NCBI GenBank assembly: GCA_964517265.1 | Contig: CAZFBS010000006.1 | Location: 14,677 to 78,676, forward strand | Reading direction: 5' to 3' | Length of the DNA stretch: 64,000 nt | From: REEP01 sp964517265 | GTDB taxonomy: Bacteria; Pseudomonadota; Alphaproteobacteria; Rhodospirillales; Defluviicoccaceae | Shown here: piece by piece, positions 45,781 to 52,638 of the stretch | Position numbering within the stretch: the first letter of the stretch is position 1 | Layout of the letters: the number at the start of each line of letters is the position of its first letter | Program-made: the position numbers and the translations under genes | The notes under the pieces: generated by a model | Database searches by the model: none | What the model was told of the DNA's origin: nothing | Seen by the model: the letters and a program-made list of their open reading frames with translations, nothing else

Positions 45781-45816
45781 GTTCATACTTAGTTCTTATT
45801 TGTTCGCTTTATGTTC
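45781..45816. promoter_or_regulatory. Two tandem LexA (SOS) boxes of alphaproteobacterial type
   Basis: GTTC-N7-GTTC occurs at 45781-45795 (spacer ATACTTA) and again at 45802-45816 (spacer GCTTTAT), 6 nt apart. GTTC-N7-GTTC is the established LexA target in Alphaproteobacteria. One copy per strand is expected by chance in a window this size; two within 36 bp is not. The nearest starts are mraZ (266 bp away, minus strand) and short unconfirmed frames on either side. Confidence 0.6.
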
Positions 45817-45943
45817 TTGGAATTCGATAAATCGCCCGTCCCCGTATGCGGGGTGATTCGCAAACAGCCGACCTGACCAGAATCTTTGAAGAAAGTGAGA
45901 GAACCTTATTGCCGGAACGCAACCTGTAGACGTGAGCGTTGAA

Positions 45944-46546
45944 TTAGCCCCCCCCGATTCGGGGCTCCTTCCCGTGGAACAGTCGACTGATGTTGGCATG
46001 GTGACGAACAAAGCCGAGAACGGCCAGCAGCCCCGCCACCACCGCTTGTTCTGCACCGGCGAGCCATGCCATCGCGAACGGGGCGATCGCCAGGGCCACC
46101 AGGGCTGCGAGGGAGGAGTAGCGAAAGAGGACGGCGGTGGTGAGCCAGCTTGCGCAGGCAATCAGCCCCACCGGCCAAGCCACAGCCAGCAATACGCCTA
46201 GTGTGGTCGCCACGCCCTTGCCGCCACGAAACTTCAGCCACAGAGGAAAATTGTGACCTATGACGGCGAAAAGGCCTGCGATCAGGGCCAACGGGGCTCC
46301 CCACTGCGCCATGATCAAGACAGCCGCGGCTCCCTTGCCGGCATCGCATAGCAGGGTCAGCGCCGCGAGAGCCTTGTGCCCGGTCCTCAGCACATTGGTG
46401 GTGCCGATGTTACCCGAGCCGATCGTGCGAATGTCGCCGACGCCAGCCTGCCGCGTCAACAGCAGCCCGGACGGGATCGATCCGAACAAATAGCCCACCA
46501 CAGCAGCGAGCCCATACAATAGCAGATCGGGGACAAGATCGGGCAT
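45944..46546 (-). CDS. plsY: Acyl-phosphate:glycerol-3-phosphate acyltransferase PlsY
   Basis: 200-residue polytopic enzyme starting phospholipid synthesis from acyl-phosphate. Family loops present: GYLFGSIPSGLLLTR, GSGNIGTTNVLRT, CDAGKGAAAVL, GHNFPLWLKFRGGKGVATTLG. About seven helices. Begins 3 bp after pyrC. The last codons include a run of eight G (8 C on the plus strand, 45948-45955) just before the stop. Confidence 0.95.
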   Translation of the reverse strand: MPDLVPDLLLYGLAAVVGYLFGSIPSGLLLTRQAGVGDIRTIGSGNIGTTNVLRTGHKALAALTLLCDAGKGAAAVLIMAQWGAPLALIAGLFAVIGHNFPLWLKFRGGKGVATTLGVLLAVAWPVGLIACASWLTTAVLFRYSSLAALVALAIAPFAMAWLAGAEQAVVAGLLAVLGFVRHHANISRLFHGKEPRIGGG

Positions 46547-46549
46547 CGC

Positions 46550-47866
46550 TCAGCTGCCGTAGACAAACACCCGTCGCCCGTCGACGACGGTCATCATGAC
46601 GCGGCCCTGAACCGGCCGATAGTCGAAAGGGGTATTCTTCGACTTGCTGTGAAGCTCTTGTTCACGCACCCGCCATGGCCGGTCGGGGCTGAACAACACG
46701 AGATCAGCTGGGGCGCCTTTCGCCAGCCGGGCGGCCGGCAGCCCCATCAACTCGGCCGGCTTGCAGGTGAGTAGACGCAAAATATCGAGAAGTGGCAGAC
46801 AATTGTTGTGATAGAGGTCGAGCGAGACCGCGAGCAGCGTCTCCAGCCCGATTCCCCCGAACGCCGCCTGACCGAACGGCAGCCGCTTGGCATCCTCGTC
46901 CTGCGGCGCATGATCGGATGCAATCGCATCAATGGTGCCGTCGCGCAAACCCTCGATCACGGCACGGCGATCATCCTCCGTGCGCAGCGGCGGCGACAGC
47001 TTAGCGAAGGTGCGGTAATCGCCGATCGCATTCTCGTTGAGGGCGAAATAGGGAGGAGCGGTATCACAGGTAACCGGCAGGCCCCGTGCTTTGGCACGCC
47101 GAATCGCATCCACCGCCGCGGCCGTCGAAATATGAGCGAAATGCAGCCGGCTCCCTGTCAACTCGACCAGGCGCAGGTCCCGCTCCACCAGAATGACTTC
47201 CGCCTGGGCGGGGATGCCGGCGAGACCCAGACGAGTCGCCAGTTCCCCGGCATTCATGTCTCCATCCTCGGCAAGGCTCGGTTCCTCGGGATGCTGGACG
47301 AGGAGCACGCCGAACGTCCCGGCATAGCTCAACGCCTGGCGCATCACTTGCGCATTGGCGACCGCCTTGACGCCGTCGGTAAAGGCGACCGCGCCCGCTT
47401 CCGCCAGCATCCCGAGCTCCGCCAGTTCCACTCCGGCCAACCCCTTGGTGATGGCGCCATGGCAGTACACCTTGCTCAAACCGAGCAGGCGCGCACGCCG
47501 TGCGACGAACTCGACGACCGACATATCGTCGATCACCGGATGCGTGTTGGGCAGGCAGACCATCGTCGTCACGCCACCGGCGATAGCCGCCCGGCCTGTT
47601 GAAGCGAGCGTGCCCTTATGCTCTTCCCCCGGTTCGCGAACCTGTACACGGATGTCGACAAGGCCGGGACACAGGTAAAGAGACTCACCGTCGATAACGG
47701 CCGCGCCCTCGGGCACACCGTCGGCAAACAAACCTGGGCCGAAATCGGCAATCCGTTCGCCCTCGGTGAGCAGATCACCGGTCACATCGAGGCCGGTGGC
47801 GGGATCCATCAGCCGGACGCCGACGAAAGCGAGCCGTCCTGCTGTTTTGTCGATATGAAAGGTCAT
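46550..47866 (-). CDS. pyrC: Dihydroorotase-like protein PyrC/PyrX lacking metal ligands
   Basis: 438-residue amidohydrolase homologue encoded 10 bp after pyrB. The overall match to class I dihydroorotases is good (GGVTTMVCLPNTHPVIDD, FTDGVKAVANAQVM, KLSPPLRTEDDR, GLETLLAVSL). The metal-binding HxH of the DxHVHLRxPG motif reads DIRVQVREPG, and the usual DHAPH reads DHAPQ. This pattern is known for alphaproteobacterial PyrC and for PyrX-type partners that stabilise aspartate carbamoyltransferase rather than cyclise carbamoyl-aspartate. Catalytic dihydroorotase is therefore probably encoded elsewhere. Confidence 0.88.
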   Translation of the reverse strand: MTFHIDKTAGRLAFVGVRLMDPATGLDVTGDLLTEGERIADFGPGLFADGVPEGAAVIDGESLYLCPGLVDIRVQVREPGEEHKGTLASTGRAAIAGGVTTMVCLPNTHPVIDDMSVVEFVARRARLLGLSKVYCHGAITKGLAGVELAELGMLAEAGAVAFTDGVKAVANAQVMRQALSYAGTFGVLLVQHPEEPSLAEDGDMNAGELATRLGLAGIPAQAEVILVERDLRLVELTGSRLHFAHISTAAAVDAIRRAKARGLPVTCDTAPPYFALNENAIGDYRTFAKLSPPLRTEDDRRAVIEGLRDGTIDAIASDHAPQDEDAKRLPFGQAAFGGIGLETLLAVSLDLYHNNCLPLLDILRLLTCKPAELMGLPAARLAKGAPADLVLFSPDRPWRVREQELHSKSKNTPFDYRPVQGRVMMTVVDGRRVFVYGS

Positions 47867-47876
47867 TCGGCGCCCT

Positions 47877-48854
47877 TCACAGGTTGCGGAGCATGGTGCC
47901 CGTGAGATTGCGGCTGAGAATTTCCAGGCACGCCATCCGCACCGCCACCCCCATCTCGACCTGCTCGTGAATCACGCTGCGGCTGAAGTCGTCAGCCACC
48001 ACCGAATCGATCTCGACACCGCGGTTCATCGGACCGGGATGCATGATGAGCGCCTTCGCGCTGGCCTGCGCCAGCTTGTCGTAGTCGAGGCCGAAGAAAT
48101 GAAAATACTCCCGGATCGAGGGCAGGTAGTTGCTCCGCGTCCGCTCGGTCTGCAAACGCAGCATCATGACGATATCGCACCCCTGGAGCCCCGCGTTCAT
48201 ATCGTGGAACACGCGAACCCCAAGTCTCTCGACTTCCGCCGGTATCAGCGTACGGGGGCCGACCAGCCGAACCCGCGCTCCCATGATCGTCAGCAGATGG
48301 ATGTTGGAGCGGGCAACGCGACTGTTGACGATGTCGCCACAGATCGCCACCTCCAGCCCTTCCAGACGTCCGAGCCGGTGGCGGATCGTCAGCGCATCCA
48401 ACAGCGCCTGGGTGGGGTGTTCATGACTGCCGTCGCCGGCATTGATCACGGCGCAGTTGACCTTGTCGGCCAGCAGCTTGACCGCTCCTGATTCGGGATG
48501 GCGGACGACAAGAACGTCCGGGTGCATGGCGTTCAGGGTCATTGCCGTGTCGAGAACGGTTTCGCCCTTGCGCACCGAACTGGTCGAGACCGCCATGTTG
48601 ATGACATCGCCACCCAGTCGTTTGCCGGCAAGCTCGAATGATGTGCGGGTGCGGGTCGACGCCTCGAAGAACAGATTGATGATGGTTCGCCCGCGCAGCA
48701 GCGTCTGCTTTTTGTCCGCCCGGCGGTTCTGCGCAACATACGTCTCGGAGCGATCGAGCAGCGCGGTGATCTCCAGCGGCGAAAGTCCTTCGATGCCCAG
48801 CAGATGGCGGTGGGGGAAGACGGGCGTACTTTCGTCGATGAGATCGTCGATCAT
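47877..48854 (-). CDS. pyrB: Aspartate carbamoyltransferase catalytic chain
   Basis: 325-residue enzyme of pyrimidine synthesis, condensing carbamoyl phosphate with aspartate. Carbamoyl-phosphate site FFEASTRTRTSFELAGKRLG, then GDGSHEHPTQALLDAL, and HPGPMNRGVEIDS at the aspartate side. ATG 48854 (MIDDLIDE) is the conventional start, but it has no strong ribosome site; an in-frame GTG at 48896 would add 14 residues. With pyrC and plsY it forms a compact operon. Confidence 0.95.
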   Translation of the reverse strand: MIDDLIDESTPVFPHRHLLGIEGLSPLEITALLDRSETYVAQNRRADKKQTLLRGRTIINLFFEASTRTRTSFELAGKRLGGDVINMAVSTSSVRKGETVLDTAMTLNAMHPDVLVVRHPESGAVKLLADKVNCAVINAGDGSHEHPTQALLDALTIRHRLGRLEGLEVAICGDIVNSRVARSNIHLLTIMGARVRLVGPRTLIPAEVERLGVRVFHDMNAGLQGCDIVMMLRLQTERTRSNYLPSIREYFHFFGLDYDKLAQASAKALIMHPGPMNRGVEIDSVVADDFSRSVIHEQVEMGVAVRMACLEILSRNLTGTMLRNL

Positions 48855-48956
48855 GCGCGGCACTATAGGAGCGCACGCTTCATCGGCGCAAGACACGCCG
48901 GATCGGACCGCTCGATCGCCCGATCGGGGCCATTTTCTGCAGATCCTCCCCTGGCG

Positions 48957-49901
48957 TCATAGAACGCCGATGATCGCTGCGAGTACCAGCGGCATGCTCA
49001 CCACCGCAACTGCCGTCGTTGCGGTGATGGAGGCGGCCATGATCGTGGGATCGCCACCCATTTCTCGAGCCATGACGTAGGCGGACGCCGACACCGGGAC
49101 CGAGGCAATGAGCACGGCGATATTCCGGGCCAGCGCCTCCGCCCCTAGCCCCTCGACCGCGATCAGGGTTAGGACCGGCAGGATTAGAAGCTTCAGCACC
49201 GATGCGACGGCCACCGTCCTGCCGGTCGCCCGCAATGCCTGGAACTGGAGCCCCGCTCCGACCGCAAGAAGACCGACCGGCAGCGACGCCCGCGCCAGGA
49301 TTTCAAGCGTCGGCCCGATCAGCGGCGGCAGGCGCAGTCCCGTCGCGTTGAGCGCGAGGCCGACGCCGCAGGCGAGAATGAGCGGATTGGTGACAATCGG
49401 AACGACAGTCCGACGCCATTGGACCGGCGTGCCGCTGCCCGAGGCATAGCGGACAAGCGCGACGACACTGATCAGATTGACGCTTGGAACGACGACGGCG
49501 ATGCAGAGACTCATCAGCGTCACCCCGGCGCTGCCATAGAGCGCCGTTGCCGCCGCCAACGCGACGTACACATTGGGCCGGACGCTGCTCTGGATCAGCG
49601 AGGTGAACGCAGGGCCGTCCAACCGCAAGGGGCGACGCAGCGCGAAGCAAGCGGCAACCACGACAGCAATCGCCAGAATAAGCCCGACCAGCATCGGCAC
49701 GACGTTGGCGCCACCGAGATCCGCCTTGGCGATGCTGATGATCAGCAAAGACGGGAAGAAAACATAGAACGTGACCCGCTCCGCTGGCTGCCAGAAGGCG
49801 TCCGTGATCAGCTGCCGCTGCTTGAAGGCGAAGCCCAGCACAATCACAGCAAAAACCGGCGCCAGCGCCGCGACAACATCGAGAAGAGCGGCGTTGCTCA
49901 G
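48957..49901 (-). CDS. AEC (auxin efflux carrier) family permease
   Basis: About 314 residues, nearly all hydrophobic, with roughly ten helices split into two halves. The N-terminal APVFAVIVLGFAFKQRQLIT and the middle NPLILACGVGLALNATGL match the AEC/membrane-transport family. Substrates in bacteria are usually organic acids such as malate or malonate, but are unknown here. No ATG, GTG or TTG lies before the first helix in this frame; the most sensible start is CTG 49901, which overlaps the ruvX stop (CTGA) and has GGATGGGG upstream. pyrB starts 102 bp further on. Confidence 0.8.
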   Translation of the reverse strand: MSNAALLDVVAALAPVFAVIVLGFAFKQRQLITDAFWQPAERVTFYVFFPSLLIISIAKADLGGANVVPMLVGLILAIAVVVAACFALRRPLRLDGPAFTSLIQSSVRPNVYVALAAATALYGSAGVTLMSLCIAVVVPSVNLISVVALVRYASGSGTPVQWRRTVVPIVTNPLILACGVGLALNATGLRLPPLIGPTLEILARASLPVGLLAVGAGLQFQALRATGRTVAVASVLKLLILPVLTLIAVEGLGAEALARNIAVLIASVPVSASAYVMAREMGGDPTIMAASITATTAVAVVSMPLVLAAIIGVL

Positions 49902-50440
49902 GACGGCGCCCCATCCGTATGGCCGCGGCCGGTCATGGCATCCAGAGCGCCTTGGAGAATATAGGTGGCGGCCAGCTTGTCGATGACGTGTCCGCGGCGC
50001 TTGCGGCTCATGTCGACTTCGCGGATCAGCATCCGCTCGACCGCCGCCGTCGACAGCCGCTCGTCCCAAAAGGCTATCGGCAGATCGATCGCCGGCAACA
50101 GATTGCGTGCGAATTGTCGCACCGACTGGCAGCGGGGGCCCTCGTGACCGTCCATGCTGACGGGCAAGCCGATGACGATGCCGCCGACGTCGTGGACGGC
50201 GATCAGTCGGCAAAGGTGCTCTACGTCACGGATGAAGCGGGTGCGGCGGATGGTCGTGAGCGGCGTTGCCACCGTCAGCGAGACATCGGAAAGGGCAACG
50301 CCGATGATCCGGCTGCCCGGATCCAATCCGATCAGCCGGCGCTCCCTCGCGACAAGCCCGCTCAAGCCCGATATGTCGACGATGCCCAACAACCACCTGC
50401 TCAGGCGAAATTTTCCTTGCGCTTTTGGCGGTAGAGACAC
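49898..50440 (-). CDS. ruvX: RNase H-fold protein RuvX/YqgF (putative 16S pre-rRNA nuclease)
   Basis: 180 residues. LIGLDPGSRIIGVALSD gives the first catalytic aspartate, VIGLPVSMDGHEGPR the second block, FWDERLSTAAVERML the glutamate and VIDKLAATYILQGAL the last aspartate of the YqgF fold. Known roles are pre-16S rRNA 5' processing and possibly Holliday-junction cleavage. Start GTG 50440; the first 30 residues are less conserved. Divergent from gatC across 151 bp. Confidence 0.92.
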   Translation of the reverse strand: MSLPPKAQGKFRLSRWLLGIVDISGLSGLVARERRLIGLDPGSRIIGVALSDVSLTVATPLTTIRRTRFIRDVEHLCRLIAVHDVGGIVIGLPVSMDGHEGPRCQSVRQFARNLLPAIDLPIAFWDERLSTAAVERMLIREVDMSRKRRGHVIDKLAATYILQGALDAMTGRGHTDGAPS

Positions 50441-50514
50441 TTACGCGTGAAGGGGTGCCGAGTCGAGGGCCGCTTTGGCCGCGCGCCGGCCTCTCAACCC
50501 CCGCCTCCATCGGG

Positions 50515-50543
50515 TTGCACCGCTGCCGGGCCGGTGCTACTAC
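50515..50543 (+). promoter_or_regulatory. Possible gatCA promoter
   Basis: TTGCAC (50515-50520) and TACTAC (50538-50543) are 17 nt apart in the ruvX/gatC divergent region, about 50 nt upstream of the gatC start. The -10 match is weak (3 of 6), so this is a low-confidence suggestion. Confidence 0.3.
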
Positions 50544-50591
50544 CTTCGGCGCCCGCTTGACCGCCCCTTCCCCTTGGAGGCCATCCCGCTC

Positions 50592-50879
50592 ATGTCCTTG
50601 GACAGCAACACCGTTCGCACGATTGCTCAGCTCGCCCGGATTCGTGTGGCTGACGAGGAGCTGGATACTCTTGCCGGCGAACTCTCCAACATTATCCAGT
50701 GGGTGGAGCAACTGGCGGAGTTGGACACCACCGGTGTGGAGCCGATGACCAGCGTGACCGCAATGAGCCTGATCCTGCGGGGCGACGACGTCACCGATGG
50801 CCGTGTTCGCGATGCGGTGCTCGCCAATGCGCCCGAGGCCGTCGAAGGCTTTTATGCCGTGCCGAAAGTGGTCGAGTGA
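50592..50879 (+). CDS. gatC: Aspartyl/glutamyl-tRNA amidotransferase subunit C
   Basis: 95-residue small subunit of the GatCAB complex, which converts Glu-tRNA(Gln) and/or Asp-tRNA(Asn) to the amidated form. TVRTIAQLARIRVADEELDTL, IQWVEQLAELDTTGVEPM and LRGDDVTDG are typical. Start ATG 50592 is 12-13 nt after TTGGAGG. The gatA start overlaps the stop (ATGA-type). gatB is not within the window. Confidence 0.96.
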   Translation: MSLDSNTVRTIAQLARIRVADEELDTLAGELSNIIQWVEQLAELDTTGVEPMTSVTAMSLILRGDDVTDGRVRDAVLANAPEAVEGFYAVPKVVE

Positions 50880-52348
50880 TGGTGGCGCTGACCGAACTGA
50901 CCGTCGCCGAGGCGCGTGCCGGATTGGATGCCGGCGATTTCACCGCCGCCGAGCTGGCCGGTGCTCACCTTGAAGCAATGGCGGCGGCGCCTGACCTCAA
51001 CACCTTTATCACGGAAACTCCGGAAGTGGCGATGGAGCGCGCGGCGGCGGCGGACGCGCGACGCCTGCGCGGCGAGACGGCCGGTCCGATGGACGGCATC
51101 CCGATCGCGGTGAAGGACCTGTTCTGCACCGAGGGTGTTGCGACCACCGCTGCCTCCCGCATCCTCGACGGGTTCGTTCCACCCTACGAATCCACGGTGT
51201 CGGCCAACCTGCGGGCGGCTGGCGCGGTGATGCTGGGCAAAGCCAACCTTGATGAGTTCGCGATGGGCTCGTCGAATACCAGCAGCTATTTCGGCCCGGT
51301 GAAAAACCCGTGGGGGCCGCGTGACGGCAAGGATCTGGTTCCGGGCGGATCGTCCGGCGGATCGGCGGCGGCGGTTGCCGCACGTCTTGCCATGGCGGCG
51401 ACCGGAACGGATACCGGCGGCTCGATCCGGCAGCCGGCGTCGTTCTGCGGCATTGTCGGGCTGAAGCCCACGTATGGGCGCTGCTCCCGCTGGGGGATTG
51501 TCGCTTTTGCTTCAAGCCTCGATCAGGCCGGCCCGATGACCCGCAGCGTCCGCGATGCGGCGATCATGCTGGGCGCGATGGCCGGGCACGATCCGAAGGA
51601 TTCCACCTCGGCCCCCGAAGGCGTGCCGGACTTCGCCCAAGCCCTCACCGGCGACATTCGGGGCCTCAAGATCGGCATCCCGCGGGAGTACCGGCTGGAC
51701 GGAATGGCCGCGGAGATCGATACCTGCTGGAAACAGGGCGTCGCTTGGCTTGAAGCGGCGGGAGCAACCGCAGTGGACATCTCGCTGCCGCACACCCGCT
51801 ATGCTCTTGCGACCTATTACATCATCGCTCCGGCCGAAGCCTCGTCGAACCTCGCACGCTATGACGGGGTCCGCTACGGCCGGCGGGTGGCGGGGGAAAC
51901 CCTCGACGAGATGTACCTCAACACCCGCGGCGAAGGATTTGGTGTGGAGGTGCGCCGCCGGATCCTGATCGGAACCTACGTCCTCTCCGCCGGCTACTAC
52001 GATGCCTACTATCTGAAAGCACAGAAGACACGGAACCTGATCGCCGCCGACTTCCGCAAGGCGTACGAGGCCGTCGATGTCATCCTGACACCGACCGCGC
52101 CCTCGGACGCCTTTGCCATCGGCGAGAAGAGCGACGATCCGATCACCATGTACCTCAACGACGTGTTCACCGTGCCCTCCAGCCTCGCCGGCCTTCCCGC
52201 CATCTCGGTGCCGGCCGGGCTCTCCCAGCGCTCGCTGCCGCTGGGTCTGCAGATCATCGGCAAGCCGTTCGACGAAGCGACCGTCCTGCGCGTGGCCCAT
52301 GTTCTGGAGGATGCGGCCAACTTCACCGCCCGCCCGCAACCGCGGTAA
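50879..52348 (+). CDS. gatA: Aspartyl/glutamyl-tRNA amidotransferase subunit A
   Basis: 489-residue amidase subunit producing ammonia from glutamine. The Ser-cisSer-Lys triad is visible: K79 in IAVKDLFC, serines in PGGSSGGSAAAV (158-159) and nucleophile S182 in GTDTGGSIRQPASFCG. LGKANLDEFAMGSS and GLKPTYGRCSRWG are family blocks. Length is normal. Translationally coupled to gatC. Confidence 0.97.
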   Translation: MVALTELTVAEARAGLDAGDFTAAELAGAHLEAMAAAPDLNTFITETPEVAMERAAAADARRLRGETAGPMDGIPIAVKDLFCTEGVATTAASRILDGFVPPYESTVSANLRAAGAVMLGKANLDEFAMGSSNTSSYFGPVKNPWGPRDGKDLVPGGSSGGSAAAVAARLAMAATGTDTGGSIRQPASFCGIVGLKPTYGRCSRWGIVAFASSLDQAGPMTRSVRDAAIMLGAMAGHDPKDSTSAPEGVPDFAQALTGDIRGLKIGIPREYRLDGMAAEIDTCWKQGVAWLEAAGATAVDISLPHTRYALATYYIIAPAEASSNLARYDGVRYGRRVAGETLDEMYLNTRGEGFGVEVRRRILIGTYVLSAGYYDAYYLKAQKTRNLIAADFRKAYEAVDVILTPTAPSDAFAIGEKSDDPITMYLNDVFTVPSSLAGLPAISVPAGLSQRSLPLGLQIIGKPFDEATVLRVAHVLEDAANFTARPQPR

Positions 52349-52638
52349 TCCTTGACGCTGCCGGCACGCGAAGGGGCGGGAAAGGCGCGCTCCTGCTTGC
52401 GGTGAAGACATCCTGACCGAGTTGTTCTCTGGGTACCGAGGATCGGATTGATTCCGGTACGGAGCGGCCAGCCAGCCTCCATCCGCTGGATGGAAAGGGC
52501 CATTGCATCGCGGCTTCTCGGCACGCTGTTGCGGTATTCGTCGTTCGCATCCCCAGTCTGCGGAGGCACCGCTATCGAGGCAGGAAAATCCATCCTGAAA
52601 AGCGTCGCCTTCTGTGGGTTGACTTCTGGATCCGTGGC
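52349..52638. other. 290-bp non-coding gap after gatA
   Basis: No gene is supported. It holds one short hairpin, CCATCC-GCT-GGATGG (52479-52493), without a T tract. It marks the transition from housekeeping genes to the less GC-rich glycosylation block. Confidence 0.5.

Larger units (their letters stand above)
45516..45943. other. 428-bp regulatory intergenic region between plsY and mraZ
   Basis: No gene can be supported. From mraZ outward it holds the mraZ promoter candidate and TGGG array (45600-45653), an AT-rich patch with four GTTC words (45781-45816) and a short perfect hairpin CCCCG-TATG-CGGGG (45840-45853). Two short frames flank the GTTC words: a 50-codon GTG frame on minus (45626-45778) and a 27-codon ATG frame on plus (45846-45929). 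Neither has a good ribosome site. Confidence 0.6.

Noticed and set aside
45840..45853. CCCCG-TATG-CGGGG hairpin as plsY terminator
   Set aside because: The 5-bp stem is perfect but neither strand has a T tract after it, so it cannot be called a terminator.
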